A stretch of DNA of 64,000 bases from Perca fluviatilis (GCF_010015445.1 NC_053115.1:3484076-3548075); one strand, 5' to 3'; positions 1 to 12,655 are shown, counted from the stretch's first letter. Translations and numbers: made by a program. The notes: generated by a model not told the origin, from the letters alone.

Positions 1-457
1 TATAATGTCAATAGTTAAATGTGATATATAGAGGTATAATGTCAATAGTTAAATGTGATATATAGAGGTATAATGTCAATAGTTAAATGTGATATATAGA
101 GGTATAATGTCAATAGTTAAATGTGATATATAGAGGTATAATGTCAATAGTTAAATGTGATATATAGAGGTATAATGTCAATAGTTAAATGTGATATATA
201 GAGGTATAATGTCAATAGTTAAATGTGATATATAGAGGTATAATGTCAATAGTTAAATGTGATATATAGAGGTATAATGTCAATAGTTAAATGTGATATA
301 TAGAGGTATATTGTCAATAGTTAAATGTGATATATAGAGGTATATTGTCAATAGTTAAATGTGATATATAGAGGTATATTGTCAATAGTTAAATGTGATA
401 TATAGAGGTATATTGTCAATAGTTAAATGTGATATAGCGGTATAATGTCAATAGTTT
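1..457. repeat. 34-bp AT-rich minisatellite, at least 13 copies
   Basis: A 34-bp unit beginning TATAATGTCAATAG repeats from the first base of the window, so the array continues upstream. The first nine units are essentially identical. Units starting at 307, 341, 375 and 409 share one A-to-T change (TATATTG). The unit at 409 is shortened to 32 bp and a final partial unit ends near 457. Such homogeneity indicates recent tandem amplification. Confidence 0.97.
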
Positions 458-2310
458 GGTGTGTGTTGCTAGCTAACCAATTAGCATTAGCAGGTTTGTT
501 TATCAGTACCATAGCAACGCTAACTTCCGTTGGATAGGAACCGTCCGTAGCCTTTCGCGAGTTACATTTTTTGAACGCATCCGGATGACCAACTGACGCG
601 ATTTTTTTCGCACCGCATTCGTTCGGACCCGGTTCAGACCCAATCGCCATGCGGTCTGCGAATCTCCACAGGAAGTGAACGACTTCCGGTCGTTTCGAAG
701 CCGTATCGGAGCTGATTTCAACTGCCAGTGTGAAGGCGGCGTCAGTGTTTCGACTAGAGCAAGTTCTCATCGCAACCTGATCTCACAGAATACCGTGAAA
801 TGAACACGGCCCCTTAAGTTAAGGAAAAGGTCGTGGGTGGGCGGGACAACAACGGTTTGCGTTTAGGAAAAGTACGGTTGGGCCCCGGTGGCTAGTTTGA
901 AGAAGGAAACATGGAGGACCACACGTATTCAAAATCCCAAATTTCAGGAACAGGAGTCTTCTTCTTCGCCCAGAAAAAGAAAATGAAGATTGAAAAGAGC
1001 AAGAGACCGGCTTTTTGAAGCGTGAAGGCTACCGTAGCTGTAATACCTACTTTGAGCTTTGTGGTGAGAGAGAGTTGATTGTTGATATATGATCTCAACG
1101 CTAGATGGGAGAAACTCCCACACACTGGACCTTTAACGTCCAACGTGGTGCATATAGTAATAAATCCATGGAAGACATACAGTGCTTTACTTTCCGTAGC
1201 TATATGTACGAATGATTGATGAGAACATTCTGCCATAAAGGTGGAGGTGTGATGCAGTGAGAGAGAGATTTGGGCTTCACTTCTGTTTTCCTGCATGCAA
1301 GATTAGAAAAAGTGTAAAAATAATTATTGCCTATTTTCTGTTTTATTCGCACAGTTTCTGTCACATTAAAGCAAAGCACCAAACATGCCACTAAACCCTA
1401 TCCAAGGCCACCGTAAAGTACCATGCGGCCCCGGGGGCTGTGAGGTTTTCAAGGCCCCGTCCAACCAGCACAAGCCTCATATTAGCCGCATACAATAATG
1501 CATCAACAATCACTCATGACTGCAGTTTCATTTTATGACTGTTGCCGCACCAAATGCAAGTCACATAGTGAGCAACAGTCGGGAGTGCCACACAAAATCA
1601 AGCATGATTTTTTTTCTTCTCCCTGTTAATTTTATTTATTTATTTCTCCCCCCCACCCCCCCGAGTCTCATGGGCTCCTTCACATCGTCAGGTAAGCCCG
1701 TGCGTTAAAACGTCGGTGCCTATTGCTTGTGTACAAGTCATAATTCAGACAGCAAGAGCAAATTAGATAAATGACTCCTGTGCACCTTCAAAGACAGAGG
1801 GATTTCTCATTTGAGTGGAAATTAAATTAATACCACTGGGAATGGCTCATGAATCTTCACACAGCCTGCTGCGGTGATAATACACCGCCTCACGTGTTTT
1901 TGGATTTTTTTTTTTTAATGCTTTTATAATAACAGCAAAGCAGAGCAAAATTCCCTCGGTGCGTGGAAGAATTATTAAATCCACTTGCGCCAGCACGCTG
2001 CTTTCATTATGTCACTTTTGGGGGCCGATGAAGAGCACTCAGACGAGCGTAATTGGCGGCATCCATTTGTGACCTTGGCTAGAGCACGAGGGGCCATCGC
2101 ATCATCAATACGAGACGACGGGAAGTCGGCGCCCTGAGGGAGGGAGAGGCAGAGAGAAGAATTGTGGATGGGGGGAGGGATGGATGGGATGGATAGAGAG
2201 AGATGGGAGGACGGTGGCACTGCCATCTGTCTGTGTGTTCTGACCCACTGCCCTCCTCAGCGGCCCAGTACCCAAATTAGGACAAGTGACACACCGACTA
2301 ATTGCAACAC

Positions 2311-2314
<4 letters not shown>
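458..2314. other. intron 1 or upstream sequence, no gene seen
   Basis: A GC-rich stretch at about 540-780 has an open frame of 115 codons on the minus strand (423-770), but its protein resembles nothing I know and its end runs into the minisatellite. The rest is AT-rich, with poly-C and poly-T runs near 1650 and 1905. Part of 1840-2230 looks like single-copy sequence. No Eph signal-peptide exon was recognised. Confidence 0.6.

Positions 2315-2342
<28 letters not shown>
2315..2342. repeat. (GT)n microsatellite
   Basis: Uninterrupted GT dinucleotides, followed by a looser TG-rich stretch to 2360. Confidence 0.95.
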
Positions 2343-2346
<4 letters not shown>

Positions 2347-2688
2347 TTGTTTGTGTGTGGGGGAAGCAACAGTCTCTGCACAGATAAATTTCAAGGCTCC
2401 ACTTGGCAAGATTTTGATGGAAAAATACTTCTTATTAATCTTGTTAGCCTAAATCATGAAGTGGAGCTGTGGCAGACAGGAGTGCTCTGTCCCCATCACC
2501 ACTTACCTTCATCCTATTTGCCTCTGTGAATTGTGGGTTAGGACACTTCTTGACCCACAGGAAGTGACAAATTGACATTTCAGAGCTAAACACAAAACTT
2601 TTCTCCAAAGCAGCAGCAACCGAGCACTGTTTAGTGTTTTCTAAACTGTTAGTGACTAACCCTAGACAATGCATTCTCATGAACAGGG

Positions 2689-2708
2689 TTCGTACGATAT
2701 CGTACGAA
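2689..2708. repeat. perfect 20-bp palindrome
   Basis: TTCGTACGATATCGTACGAA is its own reverse complement. A degenerate copy of the same motif follows at about 2733-2752, so this is probably part of a dispersed repeat. Confidence 0.85.
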
Positions 2709-2868
2709 AATGTATGCACACCAATTCGTATAATATCCTACGAAATTACGCGAATATTACACAAAAGATCAGCATTACTTCTGAATGGGTGGCCCATAGA
2801 ACAGGCACACTAGAGACCTCTGCCGGCCGAGCCGGCTACTTCTGGTTTAGCGCTCCGCTACCTTGAAT

Positions 2869-3440
2869 TAGGGTGACCAGACGTCACCGGTTTCGGTACA
2901 ACAAGCAGTTCTACATGGTCTCCAACTTTGGGCCAAAATTATTATGTATTCTCAAACTATTTATGTCAGCACAGACATTTTTGTAAATTGCTTAGCCAGT
3001 GTATCCCACCATAATGGTGATTCCAAACAATCCCACTTACTTATATATATCCCACTTACAAATATGAATATATTTCTATTGGAATGCTTCCAAGTGACAT
3101 TAATGTAAAAATATGAAGAAAAAACTATTCCACCTGTTTGTGCATGGTTAAAATTCTGAAGTGCCAAATAGTTCAGGCTACAGCACAAATATTTCCATCC
3201 ATAGATAAGAATAATCAAGTCTAACCTTGGTCTAAAATAGACCAAATTTTCTTACAGGGGAGCATACCCATCGACCCCCCTGGGGGGGCTTGTGCCCCAG
3301 TGCAGCTAGGTCTAGTGGCCCTTGGGGCAGTGTCCCCGTTTTAAGTTTTACAAAGATAAAAACATTACCTGTTTTGGAGGTATTTACGCTTTTGAGCTGA
3401 AAATGTCCCCAGATTTTGTCTCAGAAATCTGGTCACCTTA
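2869..3440. mobile_element. non-autonomous hAT element with 8-bp target duplication
   Basis: The 572-bp element has terminal inverted repeats TAGGGTGACCAGA and, on the complement of the right end, TAAGGTGACCAGA. It is flanked by a perfect 8-bp direct duplication CCTTGAAT at 2861-2868 and 3441-3448. Eight-base duplications define the hAT superfamily. No transposase frame is inside. Excising it joins CCGCTACCTTGAAT to ATAATG, giving the pre-insertion site. Confidence 0.88.
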
Positions 3441-3448
3441 CCTTGAAT

Positions 3449-4610
<1,162 letters not shown>

Positions 4611-4734
4611 CCAGTGGGTAGGATTAGTGGTTCATTAAATGAATAGTTTTGGATATTTTAGCCATGGATAGCGGTCGGCACGCCCCCCTGTTTTGGAAAG
4701 GCAGGCTGGAGTACCGACACAGAAGCTAAGCAAT

Positions 4735-4920
4735 GTGATGAAATAATAATAATAATTTACTGAGTTATGGAAAAGGGGTAGGATTAAATAAGTGTATACT
4801 TCTTCCTACTCCTTTTCAGACATGTCTGTGTTGTATTTTTTTTCGTGTGATGTCTGGTTTGGCTTATTTTTGATATGTCTGAAATAAATTTCTTCATTCA
4901 TTCATTCATTCATTCATTCA
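4735..4920 (+). mobile_element. 3' tail of a non-LTR retrotransposon with (ATTC)n tail
   Basis: The segment ends in GAAATAAATTTCTTC followed by about seven ATTC repeats (4893-4920), the usual 3' end of teleost L2/CR1-like LINEs. The preceding GGGTAGGATTAAATAAG and CTTCTTCCTACTCCTTTT are typical of those tails. No coding part remains, so this is a 5'-truncated copy. Confidence 0.65.
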
Positions 4921-5453
4921 ATGTACCGCTGGGGGCAGGGGCAGCACGGGAGGCAGCAAAACTTATTTTAGCCACCTAAAAAGTTTTAGCAGTTTAAGTG
5001 TACGCTTTATTTAGATCTTTTTCACTGTTTGAGGTTGCTGTCAGACAGCCCTTTCCGACGTGGAACTGATGCTGTTATGTCCATCCTTCATAGTCACCAC
5101 ACTTCCTTAATGAAACCAGTAATTTCTGGTCCCCCGCCTCCACAGGCAGATTTTGAGACAGGGCAGAGCAGCTACGCTGACATGCAGCCAGCAGCACATT
5201 ACCAAAATACTCTGCAGTAAATAAATTAAAATTAGAGATAAGTTTAAGCCACCTCTAATATTACTGTAACAAAAACCCTACTCAGCCCCTCTAAAGTCCT
5301 ATGGATAAACCGAAGAGACAAACATGATAGTTTCTATCTTCAAACTGAATGTTTAGGCTATTCCTTCAGTTTTTCAGTAGGACTTTTGTGGCTCTGACTT
5401 TGACATGAATGTCCAAAGGGCCGTCCACACCAAGAACTAGAACTATAGTTTTC

Positions 5454-5690
5454 AGTTACACTTATACTTGAAGGTATCTACATAAGAGGGACATGACACT
5501 GTCATGAATGTGTCATAAAACATTGTAAACAAGTCATAAATGTTTATGACATAATGCTTTTTTAGTAAGTGTCATTTGGTTTTGTCATGAAAAGTTATGG
5601 TTATGGTTAGAGTTAGGCTTAGGGTTCATGTGTCATGACAGTGTCATGACCCTCTTTATGTAGAAAACTTCAAGTAAAGTGTTACCTAGT

Positions 5691-5692
<2 letters not shown>
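5454..5692. mobile_element. short palindromic inverted-repeat element (MITE-like)
   Basis: The two ends, GTTACACTTATACTTGAAG and the complement of CTTCAAGTAAAGTGTTAC, form inverted arms. They continue inward through matching GACATGACACTGTCATGA segments. The centre carries ATGGTTATGGTTAGAG. A (TA)n run follows at 5695-5725. No target duplication was confirmed. Confidence 0.7.
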
Positions 5693-5726
<34 letters not shown>

Positions 5727-5990
5727 TTAACTAAAAATCGACACTGGCAAGCTATATAGTTGGGGTCACCTTCAGAGCGTTTTGATGAACGATAGAAACA
5801 CTGAAAGCCAATTAAAATCCATCGCACTGACTGCGGAGAGCTATTTCTTCCACACAGGTGGTCAGGGGGCTACAATCCTATAGGTAGCTCTGTGTATTTT
5901 TAAACATGGCAACATCCGCTGTATTAGTGTATTATTATCATTAGCTGGAGGGTGCGGTGAGAGCTTGATGTCACCGTTTACAGAACCTTA

Positions 5991-6603
5991 GGCCGGCTGC
6001 ACGCTGCCTGCGTGGCATGAGCGTGGCGTTTCTGTTGCGTTGCGGCTGCGTGGCGTTTTCTACGTCTTTGCACACCAGAAAGGTGTCTGACGCGGCGCTG
6101 CTGCTGCTGCTAGCCTTGTCTGTACACATGGATGTTTCCCATAAACATAAATATATACTGATCTGATTACAGCAAAGACAACGTCGGCAGTATTGATGGC
6201 AAAATAGGCTCCAGAATATTTCGTTCTTTATTGACAGGTGCAATAGTTGAAAATCAATAAATATAATTATTATTTTTTTTAAATTACATTTATATATCTG
6301 CATTTATGTCAAAACCTCGAGACTTTCAAACATCAAAATGTCATTTATTAAATGTATTTGTGTCAAAATGACATATAAACATCTTTTCGTATTCTATGTT
6401 GTCTGGAAACGCTTCCAACACTTTCACGTGAAAAATAGGCGTCGGTCCTATTTCTAACATGCACGTGTTTTCGGTGCGGCTCGAGCCGTGTCTGACATGT
6501 GCGTGTCATGCAGGCAGTGTGCACGCTCTAACCTGTTACCATGGGAGCCCAAATAAAAACGGACACGCCACACAGCTGACACGCTCACGCCACGCAGCCG
6601 GCC
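5991..6603. mobile_element. PIF/Harbinger-like non-autonomous element, TTA target duplication
   Basis: The 613-bp GC-rich-ended element has perfect 10-bp terminal inverted repeats (GGCCGGCTGC at the left, its complement at the right). It is flanked by TTA at 5988-5990 and 6604-6606. Three-base TTA or TWA duplications are characteristic of PIF/Harbinger. Subterminal GCGTGGCRTGAGCGTG copies occur at both ends in opposite orientation. The 110-codon minus-strand open frame inside has no recognisable transposase motif. Confidence 0.8.
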
Positions 6604-6721
6604 TTATAGTTCAGCTCACATCGTTATAGTTATAGTTATGGTTAAGCCCTTTGACTAAACGACAAGAAATGCAACGTTAATAACAGTGACTTCACACAGA
6701 GGTTCTGGCCTAGGGGCCCGC

Positions 6722-6778
6722 TGAGCCCTTGGGCCCCTGGTCCTGGGCCCCTGGTTCTGGGCCCCTGGTCCTGGTGGC
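6722..6778. repeat. 15-bp tandem repeat
   Basis: GGGCCCCTGGTYCTG is repeated about three times in tandem. Confidence 0.85.
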
Positions 6779-7158
6779 TTCCTGCCAGTCAGCGCTCAGA
6801 TACTGTACCGTTTTACGCTGCATTACACACATTTAACAGTTAGCGTTTTGTTTCCTGTTCTATTCTGAGCCTGGACCACTGAGGTCCAGGCTCCAAGGGC
6901 TCCGAGGGTGAACCAGGTCAAGGTGACACCTCACGCTGTGACCGCCGACTCAGAGTTGCCGTGACGACCGTCACGCCTCATCAGTCACACCTGTCAGGCA
7001 GGTGTATGTGTGCATGTGCGTGACTCGGGTGCCAGTGCACACAGAGGATGGTGACGAAGGACAGGATGGACGTGGGGAGGATGGCAAAACCTATTTACTT
7101 TAAATTTAAAGTTCATTCACATACCTCCTCTGTTCTTTTTTTGTTTCTCTGCCTGCAG

Positions 7159-7223
7159 TGAACCTACTGGACACGACGACGATCACAGGAGACTGGGGAT
7201 GGCTAACGTATCCGTCACATGGG
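7159..7223 (+). CDS. epha8: Eph receptor A8-like, exon 2 (start of ligand-binding domain)
   Basis: This 65-bp exon follows a polypyrimidine tract ending in CTGCAG and is followed by the donor GTAAGA. Its first two bases complete a codon begun in the unseen exon 1. The following 21 codons start NLLDTTT and end DWGWLTYPSHG, the hallmark start of the ephrin-binding domain in Eph receptors. EPHA8 is favoured because human EPHA8, as I know it, has the same D-W-G-W-L-T-Y-P core. The exon ends in phase 0. The length matches the usual small second exon of EPH genes. The protein is a membrane receptor tyrosine kinase that binds GPI-anchored ephrin-A ligands and guides axons. Exon 1 with the signal peptide was not found in the 7.1 kb upstream and probably lies outside the window. 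Confidence 0.93.
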
Positions 7224-7355
7224 GTAAGAACAACATATCCACTGTCTGACAGCAATAAATTCACATAACAGCACAGGACAAATACATATTTGAACAGATT
7301 TGAAAACTCTTTTGCCAAAATGATGAAGACTTCAGATGTCCAATCTACCTCGAAT

Positions 7356-7555
7356 TAGTCTCGCATTGGTAGACCTATCTCCACAGCGCTGTGGAGGAAT
7401 GTGTGGCTCCTCCAGACATACGTTCTATGATGGAGAAAAAAAACACCCTGGGTTGTTTGCATTGCTTTAAACCAATCACAATCGTCTTGGGCGGCGCTAA
7501 GCTCCGGACGCAACGATGGTGGCTCTGCTAAATAGTCTCGGGAAGGAACTTGTTT
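7356..7555 (-). repeat. dispersed repeat family A, partial copy
   Basis: Starts TAGTCTCGCATTG and contains ATCTCCACAGCGCTGTGGAG and AAACCAATCACAATCGTCTT. It matches, in inverse orientation, the fuller copies at 24965-25399 and 59439-59883, and the fragments at 9698-9832, 11834-11874 and 25853-25888. It lies 130 bp downstream of Eph exon 2. Confidence 0.8.
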
Positions 7556-7610
7556 TTTGTAGAATATTTGCACCCCGCAAAAGAAAACGCCCCATACAAT
7601 ATTACATGAA

Positions 7611-8564
7611 GTTAAAGCGTAACTCTATCACACTATGATCGCATCAAAATCACTATTTTTAAAACACTAAGAAGTAGGGCTGGGCGATATGAAGAAAAGC
7701 AGATATCACGATATTCTTGACCAAATACCTCGATATTGCGGCGATATTCTAGGGTTGACAATTCGTGCTTTAACAAAATATCTTAACACTTAGATTTTAG
7801 ATGAATAATGATCAGTAATGTGGATATAATGAACAGAACAGCTAGAACAGTCTGGTAAGTTCAGAAAATGACATCACTTTACTGTAATGCAGCCTTTAAA
7901 ACCAGGAAAAGACACCACTTATGTCCTATCACGATACTACGATATCCAAAATCTGAGATGATATCTAGTCTCATATCATGATATCGATATAATATCGATA
8001 TATTGCCCAGCCCTACTAAGAAGGCTCGACACAACATGAAACTTTGCTCGAGCCGATCTCCGAATGCAACATAACAGGGAGGAGAGTTAAGATGGAAAGC
8101 TCCTAAAACTTAGTCCCATATAAATGCACGGATAATTTGTTGTTTTGTCGTTAGTGAAAAACAACATTGACCTTGTAGTTGAAAAAGGAGCCTCATATGA
8201 GAATGACATTTCCTCCTACGGAGTCCGTTCACAGTGAGTCGTTCAAAACCTTTCTTTTTAGTAAACTCTGTGAACACAACCAATGTTCTCAATGCTGAGT
8301 TCATGTGTAGAGCCCCTGGGGATACTTGGAGCAGAGTCTCATGTTGTGTCGAGCCTTCTTAGTGGTTTAAAAATGTTGATTTTGATGTGATCATAGTAAT
8401 GCCCCTAGCTCTCCCATTCAAAAGGCCATTTGACCGAAAAACGAAAATACGGGCAATCTTAAAAGTGGCGTTTCCGTCCTAATTATGCTTTTAAACGAAA
8501 GTTTGACTCTGGTACATTCACAAAAAGACCCTAGGTTGCATTTTGGCGAGAGTTACGCTTTAAC
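7611..8564. mobile_element. inverted-repeat element interrupted by a younger hAT element
   Basis: The outer ends are GTTAAAGCGTAACTCT at 7611 and its complement ending at 8564. The arms are inverted copies: CATCAAAATCAC...CACTAAGAAG on the left answers CTTCTTAGTGG...GATTTTGATGTG on the right, and GCTCGACACAACATGA answers TCATGTTGTGTCGAGC. The left arm is shorter than the right, so the element is partly deleted. The superfamily is not clear. Confidence 0.75.
7675..8015. mobile_element. non-autonomous hAT element (TAGGGCTGGGCGATAT family), nested
   Basis: The 341-bp element has 16-bp terminal inverted repeats with one mismatch (TAGGGCTGGGCGATAT, TAGGGCTGGGCAATAT). It is bounded by a perfect 8-bp duplication CTAAGAAG at 7667-7674 and 8016-8023. 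The target lies inside the inverted-repeat element 7611-8564, which is therefore older. The interior is AT-rich with many GATATC-like words and has no coding frame. Confidence 0.93.
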
Positions 8565-9660
8565 AATACAGTAATGTGATGTATTTAAATTAGCTGATAC
8601 ATGGTTAAATGTCATTGGCTCTTACCAGTGTATCGCCGTTTGTCCACAGCAATCTCCACCAATCGGTCCCAAAACGTCCCAGTTAGAGAGGAAATGCCGT
8701 AAACGTATTCTTTGTGGATCTTTACAACCATTCCCCAAAAGAACCGAGCAGGCCTGCCTTGTTGCACCAACCCAATTTACTCTAGGCTCCAAGGGGAAGA
8801 AGAGGAGAGGGAGGTCGGAGGAAGAGGGAGAAAGATGAAAGAGAGGGAACAAGGTGACGGAGAGGGCACGGCGTAGCTACATTAGCATATTGTAATGCCA
8901 CACGATGATGCCTGGGGTGATGAATTAGGACTCCAGCCGCGATCTTTATAGCAGCGAGATGCCACAACGTACCAGACTCCCCCCTCCCCCCCCCCGGCTG
9001 TCAGCGAAGTGGTAGAGGCATTTAACCCACTGCCCGCCCACACAATAGAAGGCGGTGTGATTGAACGGCGGCCAGGAGGAGCAGATGGATTGTCTTTCAA
9101 GTCCTGAGAAAAGACCTGGACGAATCGGATTAGAGTTTTGAGCGAAATAACTCCTTCTGTGTAAAAATCAGCATGAGAAGTCAATCTCCTCCGTCCTGAC
9201 AGGCCCTTGACGTAACATCTAGATTACATAAACTCAGCCCGGGGTGTCTTATTTAATTGGTTCAATATGCCAGAAATATTCACTCCTAACTTGACAAGAG
9301 ACATATTTTCACTCTGAGCTGCTTTGATTGAAATGTTTGATTGAATGGCTTTAGAGCTGGAGCTCAGCTTTGTGGCGTTATGGTCCGGTTACATAAGGTG
9401 TGCATCTGGCGCTGAATGGCAAGGATCTGAGGAAGGTGAAACAAGCTGTATGGTGTTTTGTGCTCATCAGACAGTTTTTTTTATGCTGAGTCTTAACCCA
9501 GTCTCACAGCAGTTTGTGAAATGGTCACGTAATTTAATATATGTGATAAAGTGTACACAAACACGTTTATCTAATTTTTTTTCGTGATAGTCCACACGTT
9601 TTTTATAATACCAACAATTGAATACAATGGGACAGGTTAATCTGCGTCTATACTAACACG
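8565..9660. other. intronic sequence, mostly apparently single-copy
   Basis: No gene or repeat boundary recognised. A poly-C run lies near 8981-8997. The stretch 8630-9250 has several minus-strand open frames without recognisable domains and could be conserved non-coding sequence. Confidence 0.5.
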
Positions 9661-9697
9661 TAGAATGGGCATGCACGTGCCATTTAAAACAGGAAGC

Positions 9698-9845
9698 TAG
9701 TCTTGCATTGCCAGACCTATCTCCACAGCGCTGTGGAGTAAGTAAAAAAATGCTCTGGGTTGTTTGCATTTCTTTAAACCAATCACAATCGTCTTGGGCG
9801 GCACTAAGCTCCGCACGCATTGACGGTGGCTCTAGTAATAGTAGC

Positions 9846-9877
<32 letters not shown>
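9698..9877. repeat. family A fragment followed by (AGT)n microsatellite
   Basis: TAGTCTTGCATTGCCAGACC and the downstream AATCACAATCGTCTTGGGCG match family A. An AGT trinucleotide array follows from about 9835 to 9877. The 37 bp upstream (TAGAATGGGCATGCACGTGC onward) recur at 11796 in front of another family A fragment. Confidence 0.8.
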
Positions 9878-10086
9878 CGTCTCTCGCGAAACAATGTCCG
9901 ATAATTTTAATGAAATGAGCTGGTTTAACCATGGAGATGCAAGAAATATAATGTAATGACGCATTTTGGTACGCTTGGATTTTTCCAGGCGTGAAACCAA
10001 ACCAAACCAAACCGAACCGAACCGAGGGCACATCGCTCCAAGTTTACTAACTCACCAACTGATTCGGACCAAAGCAAACAAACTGT

Positions 10087-10292
10087 GGGTGGTGATGGCG
10101 CAGTGGATATGACACATGCCCTTTGGTGTGGGAGACCTGGGTTGGGCTCCCACTGCGATACATCAACCACTATGTCCCTGAGCAAGACACTTAACCCCTA
10201 GTTGCTCCAGAGGCAAGCAACCTCTGACATATATAGCAATTGTAAGTCGCTTTGGATAAAAGCGTCAGCTAAATGACATGTAATGTAATGTA
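10087..10292 (+). mobile_element. tRNA-derived SINE, + strand
   Basis: The head has an A-box-like TGGCGCAGTGGATATGACAC and a degenerate B-box region near GAGACCTGGGTTGGGCTCCC. The tail reads AAGTCGCTTTGGATAAAAGC and ends in TGTAATGTAATGTAA, a LINE-derived 3' end common in teleost SINEs. An internally deleted relative is at 32417-32503. Confidence 0.8.
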
Positions 10293-10600
10293 ACTACAGG
10301 TGTGAAACAGCCCCGCTCGACAAACCCACCAGACTCCATTTAAATAAACAGTAATTGTATCACTGTAAAACACACTTCATTCAAAGTTTACAGAAACAAA
10401 ATAAAAGTAGAAAAAGCCACCTTGGTTCATCTTTCTACTGTTCTAACAATCACCACTCTGGTTTGGTTGAAATAAGCCTTTAATTCACCCATTTACATGT
10501 GGAGATATGCTGGCTCTATACACGCTAAAGTATTAATTATGTAAATGGAGTCTGGTGAGTTTGGCGATGGCGATTTCGGTGCTGTATCTGGTTAAACAAA

Positions 10601-10868
10601 TTAACCTTTATTTATTCAGGGAATGTTCACTGAGAGGCAGCCTCTCTTTTGCAGGAACACCCTGATCACATTCACACTGAGCAGCTCCATTGGAGCAGTT
10701 GGAGGTTAAGGGTCTTGCTCAAGGGCACCTCAGTGGTACTAATGAGGGAGGGACAAGCGCTGCTCTTTCACTTTCCCCCCCCAAGATTGTATCCTGTCGG
10801 TCTGGGGATTGAACCGAAGACCCCTCGGTCACAAGCTCACTTCTTTAACCTTTAGGCCACCCCTGCCT
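10601..10868 (-). mobile_element. tRNA-derived SINE, - strand
   Basis: Read on the minus strand, the head begins GGGGTGGCCTAAAGGTTAAA, with an A box there and a B box GGTTCAATCCC. The tail ends CCTGAATAAATAAAGGTTAA. The same family occurs on the + strand at 35813-36110. Confidence 0.85.
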
Positions 10869-11795
10869 GTATATAAAACTTATTTACTGATATTCAAGTT
10901 GTGCCTCACCCAGTATATTTGTGTGTATGTATGTTTGTGAGAACGAGAGAGAAAAAACATTGCTGAGACCTCATGGGCTCTTTGATAAATGGATGTTTTG
11001 ACAGTTTCTAACTCTCTCACACTTTCACTTACACACACATTCACACACACACAGTACACATATAAGGTCATTTTTTGCCATCCTGACAGTTTACAGTGTT
11101 ATGAATGTGCCATGCTAGCAGCATCAGTTTTTCAGCTGCCCTCCTCTCTTTGATGGTCTTAGGTCGAGAAAATGCAGCTGCAGTAGAAGCAAAAGATTTC
11201 TGTCGCCTCACGATAATGTCATGAAAAGCTGTTACAGTTTGGTCCTGAGTGACTTGTGTATTTACGGTCACACTACGTCTGATCCCAAAACCGGCTGAGA
11301 AGTTTGGATTCTGCAAAATCTATTGTTACATAACAAATACATTCAACCTGGCTCTGCTGTTTCCCCCCGCAGGTTCAAAAATTTTATTTTTACTTTGAAA
11401 TGTTGTTCTGGAGGGGACACACATCACTGGGAGTGAGTGAGCAGCAAGGGTGAGAGGGAGGAAGAAGGAGAAATAGATAGAGAGGTTGCCCACAGGGAAT
11501 ACAAGAGGAATAAGTGTCAAGTCTACGCTGGAGGAAGATGGATTCAAATTGTCAGCATGTGGTTTCCTGAGTGTGAAGTCATTTTCAGACAGAGAGACAG
11601 GGTTCAGGGACAGACATTTCCTCTCTGCAGCTCAAACAACTGTTTATTTTGAAGGTGTACTTCTTGCCAGATGATCCCTTTGCATTTAGGCTTCATCCAC
11701 ACTACTACGTTTTCATTTCTGAACAAAGTTTTTGAACAAAACTAATCTCCGTCCACACTAATAAGCCTAAAACGCATATCAAATGACCATTCATG
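10869..11795. other. intronic sequence, nothing recognised
   Basis: Ordinary sequence with short CA-rich patches near 11030-11060. Overlapping open frames around 11326-11674 have no recognisable domain. Confidence 0.5.
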
Positions 11796-11873
11796 TAGAA
11801 TGGGCATGCGCGTGCTGGTGAAAACCAGAAGCTAGTCTCTCATTGCCAGCCCTATCTCCACAGCCCTGTGGAG

Positions 11874-11944
<71 letters not shown>
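11874..11944. repeat. (ATAG)n microsatellite
   Basis: About 18 ATAG repeats. The array is broken on its right by a hAT insertion. ATAGACAGATAGAT resumes at 12406, so the tract once continued. Confidence 0.95.
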
Positions 11945-12405
11945 TAGGGGTGGTACAGTTCATGAAAAAACTTCCGAACCGCTCGGTTCGCTTGTCTCGC
12001 GTGTGTGTGCCGCACGGTTCGTCAGTCCACTGTTAATGGTCACTAACCACTTACTGGCGTAGCGCCCACTTTCGACACCTACGTTAAAACACTTACTGGA
12101 AATGACGAGCGGGATGAGCGTGACAAACGCAACACGTGGCAGCCGATTGGACGACAGCGTCACGTGGGTCTTGCTGCTCCCGAATTTCAAAACAGACTTT
12201 AATGGCAGCTCATTCAGAATACGATCTCGTATTTTACGAAAATAGTTCACCGAAACGTGTTTCTGAAAACATTTTAAGCGAGAAATAGGCCGTGCAGTTG
12301 CTGAATCTGCTGAAACAATAACAAGAACTGTACAGAACCAAAAACCGTGACCCTATAACTGTGATACGAACCGAACCGTGGGTTTTGTGAACCGTACCAG
12401 CCCTA
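11945..12405. mobile_element. non-autonomous hAT element inserted in an ATAG array
   Basis: Ends are TAGGGGTGGTACAGTTCA and, from the complement of the right end, TAGGGCTGGTACGGTTCA. The 461-bp element is flanked by ATAGATAG (11937-11944) and ATAGACAG (12406-12413), an 8-bp duplication with one change. The interior has repeated GAACCGAACCG-like words near both ends. Confidence 0.85.
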
Positions 12406-12655
12406 ATAGACAGATAGATTTTGTATTGATCCCAAAAAATGGGAAATTCCAGTGTTGCAGTAGCAAAATATCAGACACACAGCACACATACAGAATATAC
12501 ATAAAATAATAGGATACAATATACATGAGATAATAATAGGATATAATATAGAACAAATAATTTAAAATATATACAAGTTGGGAAATAAAAATGTACAACT
12601 GCTTAACTAGTAATGATAAAGCTGTAGATAAACCTGTTGGGCAAGGTGCACTTAG

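Noticed and set aside
1..457. Regular repeat resembling a CRISPR or origin iteron array
   Set aside because: Plain tandem minisatellite without spacers; eukaryotic context.
423..770. 115-codon minus-strand open frame in a GC-rich patch
   Set aside because: Its 3' end lies in the minisatellite, it has no recognisable domain, and overlapping frames are also open.
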